Assembly (NCBI GenBank): GCA_947455705.1
Contig: CANGPO010000011.1
Span: forward strand, 1 to 50,388
Direction: 5' to 3'
Length of the DNA stretch: 50,388 bases
From: Actinomycetota bacterium
GTDB lineage: Bacteria > Actinomycetota > Actinomycetes > S36-B12 > CAIYMF01
Shown here: positions 36,526 through 45,764 of the stretch, in pieces
How the letters are laid out: the number at the start of each line of letters is the position of its first letter
Numbering within the stretch: position 1 is the first letter of the stretch
Notes under the pieces: generated by a model
Told to the model about the DNA's origin: nothing
The model's input: only the letters and a program-made list of their open reading frames with translations
Databases searched by the model: none
Made by a program: the position numbers and the translations under genes

Positions 36526-38585
36526 CTCTTCTCGAACGTCTTGTTCGGTGCAGAGTCCAAGGTTCGCCAGTAAAGAGGCGTGGTCTGGTTGATGACTGAA
36601 TCACGAACGACTGTCGACGGAACCGATGGTTCAACGTTGACGCTGATGATGTGCCAGCCCGTGCGGGCCGCCCAATCTTTCACATCCTCGATGGCTCGCT
36701 GTGCCTTCGGACCAGCAAAATCCTCGGTGCGAACCACGGGTACGTCACAGAACATCCGTAGCGTCGTCTGAAGTGATCCGGCGTAGCCACCGGTGATCAG
36801 GACAAATGTGTGGTCTCGATCGACCGTCTTCTTAGCGATCGCATCACATGTACGATCCAGCATCGTCCCGATCCCGTCATATTGACGCACCAGAGCAACC
36901 GGCTTCGTGGTCGTCGCCGTCGGGAAAACGAAGCAGGCGACGATTACAGCGGCCACGACGGAACGCACGACTAGGCCAAATCCGCTTCTGGGCACAAGGC
37001 TAGTGACGCGGGCCGCCGCGAAGGTGGCCAGCAGAATCAGAACCGGATAGCCGAGCATCAGCAAATGACGAGATGCCCACAACTGATCGGGTGTGATGTG
37101 CCACGCCCAGAAGTAGAGCGGTAACAGCACACCGAAACTCCCCAGCACTGGCGTCCACGCGTCTCGGTCTTCGGATCGTGAGCGCACCGCAAACCAGATC
37201 AGGCCAAGTACAGCCATCGCCAGGAGGAACCACCCGAAGTACCAGGCGGTTGAAACAGTGGTGAGTTCGTCATAGGTGCGCGCCTGATCAGGAACTTGCC
37301 CATTCATCACCTGGACGAGAGACACCTCGTGCTGGTAGCCGTCCTTGAGGTCAAGCGTGAGCCGAACCTTTTCCCACAACGGACGTGAGGTGAGAAAAAG
37401 AAAAGCAGCGACAAAGACCCACGTGACTGTCGAGTAGACAACATCCTTATGGGTCTTCGTGCGATCGGAAATCCAACCTCGGATGGTGATGACGTTATTC
37501 GCGCATCGCGTTACCACGAACGCGCCAATAATCAGGCCGACAGCCTCTGACATCGTTTCCCAGCGCAGCCGGTAGAGGTATTCCGGAGTGGTCACCGAAT
37601 ACACACAGATTGCGATCAAGGGCACGACGGCCGCGGGCAATGCAATGCGGTACGCGGCGTCACGTACCTGCCCGGGTTCATGATCTGATGCCACGACCCA
37701 TATCCCTGCGGCGAGAACGGCCACTAAACCGCCAACCGCGACGCCGTCGAGACGAGCGAAGGTCGTCGCACCCATCGTTGCAGCGGCAAGTGCTGCCAGT
37801 CTGGGATCCGCCTGCGATAGCGCTTTAGTCAGGAGGGCGAGTCCACCAAACAGCAGGATCATCGTGATGCCCTCGCTGAAGGCACTGCGCGCCACATACA
37901 GGGTCGGAAGCGCGATCGCCATCAACAGTGGTGGCACCACCGCCCACCACCCAGGTAGAAACCGACGCGCCCAGGCGAACAGAGCAACCAGCGCCAATCC
38001 CGTGAGAATCGCGTTACCCCACATCAGACCCATCGGTCCGAAAATGTGTTGGAAGTGTCCAAGCAGAATCGGCAGCAGCGGGCCACCCTGCGACAGAATG
38101 CTGCCGGGCCAGATTTGCACATACGCGTAGCCGGCCCCTGTGAGCCCCGGCACGGCTCTGGTTATGTCAGCCGTACCCGCGTCGAGCGGGAATGAATTAT
38201 GCGACCCGAACCATTTCGCTGTCGTTGAGTAGAAGCCTGGATCGCGTTCGACAACAAACCACTGCCCGGCTGTGATGCAGCAAAACACGGCGAACGCCAC
38301 CGCGCCGAGCCAGACCGAAACCACCACTGATACGTCGCGATCAGATGTCTTGTCAGCGCCAATCCGAGGCGCACATACGTACCGACCCACGAATCCAGCC
38401 GCCGCGATAGATGCAACTACTGCAAGCCAACCCGGAAGGTGAATCAGGGCGCATGCAATGGCTGTGACACCGTAGACGGCGATTCCGGGCGCAATGATGT
38501 CCGGCGATAGCGCAAGCCAACGCCGGATGCGACTCACTGAACGCTGCGCAGTGAGCGTCACATCGGCGGTTGAAGTGGCTGACAC
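36492..38585 (-). CDS. Large multi-spanning GT-C-like membrane protein
   Basis: This 697-residue protein has about eleven to thirteen hydrophobic helices and a soluble C-terminal part of about 140 residues. The first outer loop contains acidic residues (VVERDPGFYSTTAKWFG), as in GT-C transferases that use polyprenol-phosphate sugars. It could take the sugar made available by the adjacent GT2 enzyme. The assignment to GT-C is by layout, not by a named motif. The start is a GTG without a strong ribosome site. Convergent with the GT2 gene by 34 bases. Confidence 0.7.
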   Translation of the reverse strand: MSATSTADVTLTAQRSVSRIRRWLALSPDIIAPGIAVYGVTAIACALIHLPGWLAVVASIAAAGFVGRYVCAPRIGADKTSDRDVSVVVSVWLGAVAFAVFCCITAGQWFVVERDPGFYSTTAKWFGSHNSFPLDAGTADITRAVPGLTGAGYAYVQIWPGSILSQGGPLLPILLGHFQHIFGPMGLMWGNAILTGLALVALFAWARRFLPGWWAVVPPLLMAIALPTLYVARSAFSEGITMILLFGGLALLTKALSQADPRLAALAAATMGATTFARLDGVAVGGLVAVLAAGIWVVASDHEPGQVRDAAYRIALPAAVVPLIAICVYSVTTPEYLYRLRWETMSEAVGLIIGAFVVTRCANNVITIRGWISDRTKTHKDVVYSTVTWVFVAAFLFLTSRPLWEKVRLTLDLKDGYQHEVSLVQVMNGQVPDQARTYDELTTVSTAWYFGWFLLAMAVLGLIWFAVRSRSEDRDAWTPVLGSFGVLLPLYFWAWHITPDQLWASRHLLMLGYPVLILLATFAAARVTSLVPRSGFGLVVRSVVAAVIVACFVFPTATTTKPVALVRQYDGIGTMLDRTCDAIAKKTVDRDHTFVLITGGYAGSLQTTLRMFCDVPVVRTEDFAGPKAQRAIEDVKDWAARTGWHIISVNVEPSVPSTVVRDSVINQTTPLYWRTLDSAPNKTFEKSYRITVVSLES

Positions 38586-38656
38586 GCGCCAAGACTACGT
38601 CCTGAACCGTCCACGATTGGCTACGACTCGACAACGATCCCGAGCGTGCACGTGGA

Positions 38657-39634
38657 CTACGTGATGAGCGGCACCGTTGGGTAACGCACCAACACCTTGT
38701 GCTTGGACGATCGAGGTGCGAACCACCGATTGTTCGACCACGTGTTCGTGGGTCTCGACCACGACGCCACGGGGCCGTAGAGACCGCAATTCGCGTGATA
38801 TTTCACGCCGAATGTGTTGTTGATGAACCGAATACTGGTGTTGGGGCGTTCGGACGGCAGATTGCCTAGGTAGACGCAGTACGAGCCACCGTTGAACTGG
38901 TTCGAATCAATGATCCAATCCGAGTTTCCGCCATAGGGATTTTGTGGATACACAGACAGAGCCGATGAGCAGTTGTGCGTACCACAGCCAAAGACGTTGT
39001 TGATGAGGCGAACACGACGGGTACCGCCGAGAGTGCCTGCCGCCGACGCATGATTCGACGTGCTGTTAGAAAAACCGTCGAAGTACGAGTTAGTAACCGA
39101 CATTCCGGTAGTGATGACGATGCCGCGTTGCGTGCTGTGGACGTTGACGTGGTCTAGACGCACTCCCGTCCCGCCATAGAACGCACGGTCAGGATGTTTG
39201 CCGGGCAGAGCTCCGATCTCAACGTACTGGAGCTTGAGCCCCCTAAATTTTGTACTCTGCCGGACGGCGTAGAAGTCATTGCCAGCAAGGATTCGCGAGC
39301 GCCGAATGGTCACGTTGTTGGCCATGATCGTCAGGGCGTGGTTGATCGACTTTCCGTCAATCACCGTTCCGCTTCGTGTAATCGTGTACGGACCTTTGTA
39401 GACCGTGAGATGACTGATCCCTGAGGCGGCCCAACCGGTAGAGCGTGTGGTTGGGAGGACCCGTGCGACGACAACCGCTGGCGCAACGACTGCGCGACTA
39501 GCGATCGCAGCAGATGTTGACGGCGAGGGCGACACCTGCGCATTGGCGACAGATGAACCCGATAGTGCAATGGTGGAAAGGGCGATGATGGACGCCCCAC
39601 TGACAATGGCCGTTCTCGTTAATGCACGGTGCAC
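38657..39634 (-). CDS. Secreted beta-helix-type protein, paralogue 1
   Basis: This 325-residue protein has a signal peptide (cleavage probably after SSVANA near residue 32), then about 280 residues shared with the next two genes. Landmarks are STGWAASGI, VIDGKSI, NNVTIRRSRIL, HSTQRGI, NHASAAGTLGG, GCGTHNCSSA, FNGGSYC and CGLYGPVASWS. Repeated short Asn/Ile/Val strands suggest a right-handed parallel beta-helix of the pectate-lyase type, which often binds or cuts polysaccharide. No catalytic residues can be fixed by eye. A GTG start follows a GGGGG site. It is the shortest of three tandem copies. Confidence 0.8.
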   Translation of the reverse strand: MHRALTRTAIVSGASIIALSTIALSGSSVANAQVSPSPSTSAAIASRAVVAPAVVVARVLPTTRSTGWAASGISHLTVYKGPYTITRSGTVIDGKSINHALTIMANNVTIRRSRILAGNDFYAVRQSTKFRGLKLQYVEIGALPGKHPDRAFYGGTGVRLDHVNVHSTQRGIVITTGMSVTNSYFDGFSNSTSNHASAAGTLGGTRRVRLINNVFGCGTHNCSSALSVYPQNPYGGNSDWIIDSNQFNGGSYCVYLGNLPSERPNTSIRFINNTFGVKYHANCGLYGPVASWSRPTNTWSNNRWFAPRSSKHKVLVRYPTVPLIT

Positions 39635-39731
39635 GGACTACCCCCGACTCAGACGAACGTTTTGGCACGTGGCCACCTTCAGCCTCTCACGGAAACGCAG
39701 ATGCTCGGTTACATACCAGTGCAGGCCGCGG

Positions 39732-41144
39732 TCATTTACCCGGAACAACGAGCACCCCGTCCCGAGGCTGCCCTGGGTCAGCCCAACGATTGTTCGACCA
39801 CACATTGCCCGCGCTCCATGACCATGAAGCCAAGGGCCCATACACCCCACAATTCGGGCTGTATTCGGTGCCAAAGTAGTTACCCGTCACGTTCAGATTC
39901 GTATTGGGCGATTCACCCGCGGCTGCATTAAAGCCCATGTAAAGGCAGTAACTTCCGCCGTTGAATCGATTCCCCGTAATGATCCAGTTGGTGTTCGGAC
40001 CTTGCTCGGGATAGAGACTCATTGCAGACGAACACAGGTGAGTCCCACAACCCAAGACGCTGTTACTAATGACCACGTTATGCACGTTTCCCGAGGAGCC
40101 AATGGCCGATGCGTGATTCGCTGAGGGATTATCGAAATCGTCCACATACGAATTCACCAGCACCATCCCGTCGGCTGCAGACACGCCACGCTGTGTGCCG
40201 TGAATGAACACGTGATTCATCACAAGATTCGGCGCAGGATGCACCGCTCGATCTGGATGGGCACCAGCTACCGCAGTGATCTCGACGTGATCAAGTGTGA
40301 GACCACAGCCGTCGGCCGTTTCGTACAGAGCAAAATTGCCCGTCGGCGCCTCGATCCGTGAACGAGTGATCGTCACATTCGGAGCATCGATGACCAACGC
40401 CCCTCGAATGAGTTTCCCGTCGATGACGGCTCCGGGTGTAGTCACGGTCAGTGGTCCGTTGAACAACGACAGAGCGGACAGCCCCGCTCCCATCCACCCC
40501 GTAGTTTGCGTCGTGGGCAACGTGGATGGTCGGCCACTCACGGCCACGAGACCGAGGTCGCTAGGAGGCGAGGACGCGCAACCGCGACCTGGCAAAGCCT
40601 CAGGTGTTGGAACGACAGCCGGTGGCGCGGATGGAGACGACCGCGAGGGGCTCGGCTGCGGCCATGTAGCTGGTGGCGGATTCACCCATGGAACTGCGCT
40701 AGCTGTGGCAGCTGGTGTCGGTTGAGTGAGCTGTTGCCCTTGCGTTTCCTGCACGGCCACAGTCGATTGCTCGTTCACCGAACTATCGCTACGTGATCCC
40801 AAAATACCGGCTACGGCGTTTCTCACTGCCTTCGCGACGTGCACGATCGCCGTCTTAACCTTCGAAACGAGGCTTATGCCGTTGGTCTGCGCAATGGGCG
40901 TCGGAATCTGAGTTGCAGACGTGTCCGGCACCTCAGAGCTACCCACCTCCGGTGTTGGTTGAGCAACACCCGGCTGGGTCGTCGCCGAACTACCAGATTG
41001 AGCCTGCGCCACCGAGTCGTCGTTGGGGGCGAGGACTGCGAGAGCAACCACCCAGGTAAGGGCCAAAACAGCGACGGTCACAAGCGAGACAACGACGATT
41101 GGCCTACCGGAAATGGACGCATACCACCCACGCATGCGATCCAT
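39732..41144 (-). CDS. Membrane-anchored beta-helix-type protein, paralogue 2
   Basis: This 470-residue protein has one membrane helix at residues 17-40, an outer Pro/Ser/Thr/Ala-rich stalk at about 45-190, and a C-terminal beta-helix-like domain matching its neighbours (TTGWMGAGL, VIDGKLI, NVTITRSRI, TQRGVSAADGMVLVNSYVDD, GCGTHLCSSAMS). The N-terminal helix is not obviously cleaved, so the domain may stay tied to the membrane on a flexible stalk. The last 154 residues are about 80 percent identical to paralogue 3 by hand alignment. The same likely polysaccharide role applies. Confidence 0.8.
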   Translation of the reverse strand: MDRMRGWYASISGRPIVVVSLVTVAVLALTWVVALAVLAPNDDSVAQAQSGSSATTQPGVAQPTPEVGSSEVPDTSATQIPTPIAQTNGISLVSKVKTAIVHVAKAVRNAVAGILGSRSDSSVNEQSTVAVQETQGQQLTQPTPAATASAVPWVNPPPATWPQPSPSRSSPSAPPAVVPTPEALPGRGCASSPPSDLGLVAVSGRPSTLPTTQTTGWMGAGLSALSLFNGPLTVTTPGAVIDGKLIRGALVIDAPNVTITRSRIEAPTGNFALYETADGCGLTLDHVEITAVAGAHPDRAVHPAPNLVMNHVFIHGTQRGVSAADGMVLVNSYVDDFDNPSANHASAIGSSGNVHNVVISNSVLGCGTHLCSSAMSLYPEQGPNTNWIITGNRFNGGSYCLYMGFNAAAGESPNTNLNVTGNYFGTEYSPNCGVYGPLASWSWSAGNVWSNNRWADPGQPRDGVLVVPGK

Positions 41145-41236
41145 TTTTCAACATTAACACGGCTTCCGCCGGTTCACCTCGAGTGAAGATCCACCGTGGC
41201 CAACACCTGCGACATGCCGTTACCTCGGGCCTACGC

Positions 41237-42727
41237 TCAGTTACCCGGAACGACCAGTGTGCTGTTCTGCGATCGCCCGGGAGCTACCCAGCGATTATTC
41301 GTCCATACATTTCCGGCGCTCCACGACCACGACGCCAATGGTCCGTATACACCACAATCTGCGCTGTACTTCGTCCCGAAAGTATTGCCGGTCACGCGGA
41401 TGCCGGTATTCGGAGATTCGCCAGCTTCAGGGGTGTAACCGAGGTAGAGGCAATAACTTCCCCCGTTGAAACGGTTACCCGCAATCGTCCAGTTGGTGTT
41501 TGGACCCTGCTCTGGGTAGGCACTCATCGCCGACGAACATAAGTGCGTCCCGCATCCCAGCACATTGTTGCTAATGATCACGTTGTGAACATTGCCTGAC
41601 GAGCCGACTGCGGACGCATGATTGATCGACGGGTTATCAAAATCGTCGACGTAGGAATTCACCAGGACCATGCCGTTCGAAGCTGAGACACCACGCTGCG
41701 TTCTATGAATCAGAACATGATCGGCTGTGAGATTTGCCCCAACAGCAACCGCACGATCTGGGTGTTGACCGGACTGTGCAGCGATCTCGACATACGAAAG
41801 AGTCACGCCCGAGTAGTTGGCCGGTTGGTGAAGCGCGTAATCAGTTGATGTGGCTAGGATGCGAGATCGTTTGATAGTCACGTTATTCGCCTCGATGAGC
41901 AGCGAACCCCTGATGTCATACCCGTCGAGGACGACCCCGTTGGTGGTGATGGTGAGCGGCCCGCGATACGGCCGCAGGGATTCGATGCCCGACGCAACCC
42001 AGCCCGTCGTGCTTGGCGACGGCAATACGCCAGTCGAAGCCGGCACGGAGCGAGACCTCAACGAGGAGCCGACCGCGGCCACGAAGTTCACGTCCACGAG
42101 ATAGCTCGTCGACGTTGATCGCGTGGGTCGTTGTCCGTGGTTGAAGCCGTACTTGCCGGCCCCCGCCACGGTCACGATTGGACCGTGAGCCTGGGTGCGA
42201 ACAAACGCTCCTCTGACCACGGAAAACGGACCGCTGCTAACTCCGTACGTAACGGTCAAAGTTGTGTTCGGTTTGACTGCGAGGGAATCGGCAAGCATCG
42301 CGATCTGCCATCCATGCGTGGACTCGCGGGTAAACGTGACCTGCCGCAGCAGTGTCCCGGAACTCGACCACAAACGACCAACATGCTTGTTCGACGCGGA
42401 ACCGGACGCTTTGTAGAAGCGAATGGCGCTGATCCGACCGCTCGTTCGGACCGTGAATGTGGTGCCCAATTCCGCCGACGTGTGAGTGGAGCCGCGGGAC
42501 ACCGACGCCGGTACCACGGCACCGTACATGGAAACACCCGCGGGTTGGAAAGTCGCCGCGGACACCCGCGCCGCTGTCTGCACCCCGCGGCTGACCTGTG
42601 TAGCGTCAAGGGCGGACCTGCTAGACACCGAAACGGTCGATGCGAAGGTTGGCGACCCTAGAGTCACGAGCGACGTCGCCAGAATGCTTGACGCAATCAC
42701 CGAACGGCGTAGCGAGCGGATGTTCAT
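41237..42727 (-). CDS. Secreted DUF4082 plus beta-helix-type protein, paralogue 3
   Basis: This 496-residue protein has a signal peptide (cleavage near GSPTFAS), a DUF4082-like beta-sandwich at about residues 65-175 (LGTTFTVRTSGRISAIRFYKA, then HVGRLWSSSGTLLRQVTF), a linker, and the shared beta-helix-like domain from about 215 to the end. DUF4082 modules occur in secreted proteins beside carbohydrate-active domains and may bind glycan. It is the first gene of the tandem set on this strand and follows a structured leader (42778-42828). The C-terminal part is very close to paralogue 2. Confidence 0.82.
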   Translation of the reverse strand: MNIRSLRRSVIASSILATSLVTLGSPTFASTVSVSSRSALDATQVSRGVQTAARVSAATFQPAGVSMYGAVVPASVSRGSTHTSAELGTTFTVRTSGRISAIRFYKASGSASNKHVGRLWSSSGTLLRQVTFTRESTHGWQIAMLADSLAVKPNTTLTVTYGVSSGPFSVVRGAFVRTQAHGPIVTVAGAGKYGFNHGQRPTRSTSTSYLVDVNFVAAVGSSLRSRSVPASTGVLPSPSTTGWVASGIESLRPYRGPLTITTNGVVLDGYDIRGSLLIEANNVTIKRSRILATSTDYALHQPANYSGVTLSYVEIAAQSGQHPDRAVAVGANLTADHVLIHRTQRGVSASNGMVLVNSYVDDFDNPSINHASAVGSSGNVHNVIISNNVLGCGTHLCSSAMSAYPEQGPNTNWTIAGNRFNGGSYCLYLGYTPEAGESPNTGIRVTGNTFGTKYSADCGVYGPLASWSWSAGNVWTNNRWVAPGRSQNSTLVVPGN

Positions 42728-42777
42728 GACGTCCCAACTTTGAGAGTGAAGATGGGAATAGCGTCGACACCACGTTG

Positions 42778-42828
42778 GGCCGTCTTGACGAAAGCACCCC
42801 GCGCGCGATGACTTTCATACGAACGGCC
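42778..42828 (-). promoter_or_regulatory. Structured leader before the DUF4082/beta-helix gene
   Basis: A hairpin with GGCCGT/ACGGCC at the ends and ATGAAAG/CTTTCGT inside spans 51 bases in the 5-prime region. A competing long-range pair, GTTGGGC (42774-42780) with GCCCAAC (42861-42867), overlaps the first stem. The two pairings exclude each other, as in a switch. It does not match any riboswitch class I can name. Confidence 0.45.
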
Positions 42829-42941
42829 GACCTCGTGGTCGTTACGGGTTAACTCACTCAGCCCAACAACTCAAAGGGGGTAGTCACCCTCGGTCATTCC
42901 CTGGCCAGGGAGCTTGGAAAGTTCGTTCGCCTGAACCGCGG

Positions 42942-44798
42942 TTACGACGTGGCGAACTCGCGTTCCATATCGGCACTTTGCTTGATCACGTTGGCGATGA
43001 CGATCAGATTCGTCAGCAGATTCGTGGACGCAGATGTGGGATTGATCGCCCCGGCACCGATCTGGTCGATGGCGGCTACATCAATCCACTCGAAGGTCAA
43101 CACTGGCTCGAGCAAGCTCGGTTCTTGTCGCCACTTCTGCGCTACCGCGCTGGCAAGATCAAGGGCTCCCGCAGGCGGTGCTTCCTTTCCCGCATTTACT
43201 CGTTGATCGATCTTCCTACGGGCACCTTTGGCAAAACTCTTTGCCCTTTCGAGCCGAGCCAGCGAAGAAGGATAAGCCAACGATGCAGGCGTTCGATCCG
43301 GGTCCACGATGGAACCGTGAGCCAGACCCATCGCTGCCAGCGAGGGCTCCATGCGCTGAAGCACTCTGGAAAAAATGCGCGAATCCCGCCTTTGCTCGAA
43401 GGACAGTCCGCGTCCCCACTCCAAGTAGGGCAGCGATGCGAATGGCAGCAGGATCGGCCTGTGGTGAGATGAAACAGAGAAGTCGGCACCAGCCCATCGC
43501 TGGAAGCGGCCAAAACAGTAGAAATCTGCCAGTGATCGTCGCCAGTTGCTTCCGTAAGACAGCAACTCCTGGTAAATCCGCTCATCGGTGGCCGAGCGGG
43601 CTTGGTCGAGAGCACCTGGCACAAACAGAGCCGGTTGAACGCTCTGATTGGAAAAGACCCAAAAGCGACTCACGATGGATGTGCGCTTGCGGGTAACTGA
43701 TCCGGACACAGCCACTGGGCCGTACAGCGGTCGCCCATACTCGCCATTGTTACCGTTGAAACGGGGCCTCGGCTCGGTTTGAGCCTCGACCCAATCCAAG
43801 ACCGCAGTTGCTACGGGTCCTGTGAGCGCATCATGCGCATTCGCTGATCGCAACACATTCGACCAAGCTTCGTCGATCCCGATCTGGCGGATGTCACGCA
43901 AGTCGACAAAGTCGTGTTCTGTGCCGATCGTGTGCGCAATGTCGTCAGCGATGATCCAGTCGGGATCTGTCGGCTGACCAATGGTGAACATGCGGGATCT
44001 CAGTCGATTCTCGGCGGAAAGTGCCGAGACCAAGCCTCGACTATCCAATCCGCCGCTCATCTCAACGCTCAAGGTTCCGCCATGACGATCGGCAGCACCG
44101 TTAACGAGGCTGCGCATCACGTCGATTCCCTGCTCGACGGCCAACTCATCTGATACTGGCGCGGCGGTGTGGATATGGATCACGCGTTGCATGTCCAGGT
44201 GCCCGTCCCGCAATTCGGCGCGATGGCCTTCAGACAACTTGCGCACCTCAAGGTAGGGCGATCGGGCGCTGTCAAAGTTGCCCACGAGCGAGAACCCTTG
44301 AACAGCTTCGTGATCGACCGACACTCGCTCGAGCAAAGCAAGTGCCGTAACGCTATTCGACACCGCAGCCCCGAATGACGTACGACGAACATAAAGTCCC
44401 GACAGGCCACACACGTCGGTGTATGCCTCGATCGGTGCGCCCAGCGTCCGTCTCACGACAATCGCCAACGGCGAGGCAAGCTCGCGAAGGACTGAATCCC
44501 CACTCCTAAGGCGTGCGAGCAGGCTCGGCCCGTCTACCGAATCCCCATTGAGATAGGCCGGCGACATGGACAGTAGAAAGGCGAAGGTTCCCTCGGCACT
44601 CGGGGCAAGGTCGTACTCATGGGAGATCCCCGCAGCTAAGACCGTCTCGTTACCCGATTGGTCAACGAGCACATCGCTCGAATCGAGCGCGAGATCCTCA
44701 GAGGTAGAAACGAGTGCTTTCGTAGCTCTCGCGACGATCGCTGCGCGACGATCCGGCGTCACTGCCGGATCGAACGTGAGCGCAAGAGTCCGTCGCAT
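42942..44798 (-). CDS. Asparagine-synthetase-like ATP-dependent ligase without glutaminase cysteine
   Basis: This protein of about 618 residues has the ATP pyrophosphatase loop SGGLDS at residues 248-253 and an asparagine-synthetase C-terminal half. The N-terminal half resembles the class II glutaminase fold (for example TDVCGLSGLYVRR) but lacks the Met-Cys start that releases ammonia, so it probably uses an amine donor directly, as lasso peptide cyclases and beta-lactam synthetase do. Genes of this type also occur in polysaccharide clusters. The start is uncertain (ATG 44798 or an upstream GTG at 44873). It precedes the beta-helix genes on the same strand. Confidence 0.78.
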   Translation of the reverse strand: MRRTLALTFDPAVTPDRRAAIVARATKALVSTSEDLALDSSDVLVDQSGNETVLAAGISHEYDLAPSAEGTFAFLLSMSPAYLNGDSVDGPSLLARLRSGDSVLRELASPLAIVVRRTLGAPIEAYTDVCGLSGLYVRRTSFGAAVSNSVTALALLERVSVDHEAVQGFSLVGNFDSARSPYLEVRKLSEGHRAELRDGHLDMQRVIHIHTAAPVSDELAVEQGIDVMRSLVNGAADRHGGTLSVEMSGGLDSRGLVSALSAENRLRSRMFTIGQPTDPDWIIADDIAHTIGTEHDFVDLRDIRQIGIDEAWSNVLRSANAHDALTGPVATAVLDWVEAQTEPRPRFNGNNGEYGRPLYGPVAVSGSVTRKRTSIVSRFWVFSNQSVQPALFVPGALDQARSATDERIYQELLSYGSNWRRSLADFYCFGRFQRWAGADFSVSSHHRPILLPFASLPYLEWGRGLSFEQRRDSRIFSRVLQRMEPSLAAMGLAHGSIVDPDRTPASLAYPSSLARLERAKSFAKGARRKIDQRVNAGKEAPPAGALDLASAVAQKWRQEPSLLEPVLTFEWIDVAAIDQIGAGAINPTSASTNLLTNLIVIANVIKQSADMEREFATS

Positions 44799-45193
44799 AT
44801 CGTCGAGTGTAACGGGGAGGGCTCGTTCACCCCACCGGTGCAGACCATAGGTTAATGACTCAAGTGTCAACACTTATGCACCAAATCGGCAGCGCAGGAG
44901 TCGGCAAAAACCGCACTCCATGCACCCGATTACCGCGTCCGGCCCGGGTAATCGACACTGCAAACATTTCAGACTTTGAAACGTACGATGATCATGATGT
45001 GCGCGCATCTCGGCAAATGCACTGCGCTACAACGTCTTTCAGCATTTCTGTCAAACTAATGCTGACTCGCCTAACATGCGGATTGGACGAGCGCCTAAAC
45101 ATGTCAACAAATCTTCCTCATATGGAGACACTTCACTCTCATACTGATCCACATCATGAGTCGACCATGACTCATCCGAGAAAGGATCCCCCC
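44799..45193. other. Non-coding region between divergent genes
   Basis: This 395-base gap separates the ligase gene from the DUF1097 gene. It contains no supported gene; in-frame upstream codons for the DUF1097 frame lack ribosome sites. A possible promoter for the plus strand is TGTCAA near 45050 with TAACAT near 45074. The rest shows no clear repeat or stem. Confidence 0.4.
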
Positions 45194-45706
45194 ATGGGTG
45201 AGAAAATCAAAGGCCTCCTGCCGCTAGCGCTTGTAGCGGCTGTCCTTGTTTTCATCTGGATTATGTTCACTTCAAATGTCAGCCTCGGCGGAGACTTCAT
45301 GTGGGTCACTCCCGCAGCGTTCGTGACCTGGGGTTTCTACTTCGCCGCCGGAACGGGTACACCCGGGTTGGTTAAGTCAGCGGCAGGCGGCGTGATCGGC
45401 AGCATCTTCGGTCTGGCCCTGATGCTGATTGCTCCCAACCTTTCCAGCATGCCGAGTTCAAGCGGCCTGTCTCTCACCGCTGCGGTTTTGGCCTTCCTTC
45501 TGGTGGTCGGAATTGCACTTGGCGACTGGTGGTACGTACCCGCAGCATTCGGTGGCTTCGCTTGCACTGTCTTTGCCTGGGCACTTACTCAATATGCAGG
45601 AGCCCCAGTCATGGTCTGGATTTCGACCGCCGTAGCTCTTGTCCTGGGCAGTGTCTTCGGACTCGTCCACACCAAGGTAGCCGGAATGATGTCACCGAAG
45701 TCGTAA
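45194..45706 (+). CDS. DUF1097-family membrane protein
   Basis: This protein of about 170 residues has about five to six hydrophobic helices and the DUF1097 form: GEKIKGLLPLALVAAVLVFIW, then WVTPAAFVTWGFYFAAG, VKSAAGGVIGSIFGLAL and GDWWYVPAAFGGFACTVFAW. It is an inner-membrane protein of unknown role. The ATG at 45194 has AAAGGA seven bases upstream; the longer frame has no ribosome site. It is a single gene with its own 395-base upstream region. Confidence 0.78.
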   Translation: MGEKIKGLLPLALVAAVLVFIWIMFTSNVSLGGDFMWVTPAAFVTWGFYFAAGTGTPGLVKSAAGGVIGSIFGLALMLIAPNLSSMPSSSGLSLTAAVLAFLLVVGIALGDWWYVPAAFGGFACTVFAWALTQYAGAPVMVWISTAVALVLGSVFGLVHTKVAGMMSPKS

Positions 45707-45764
45707 CCCGATTTACGCGTGATCTATCGGGGCACACCACTTCTGCGTTTCGGCGACCCTCCGG

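Noticed and set aside
42728-42941. c-di-AMP or c-di-GMP riboswitch before the DUF4082 gene
   Set aside because: The leader is structured, but I could not find the conserved core segments of either class, so no named class is assigned.
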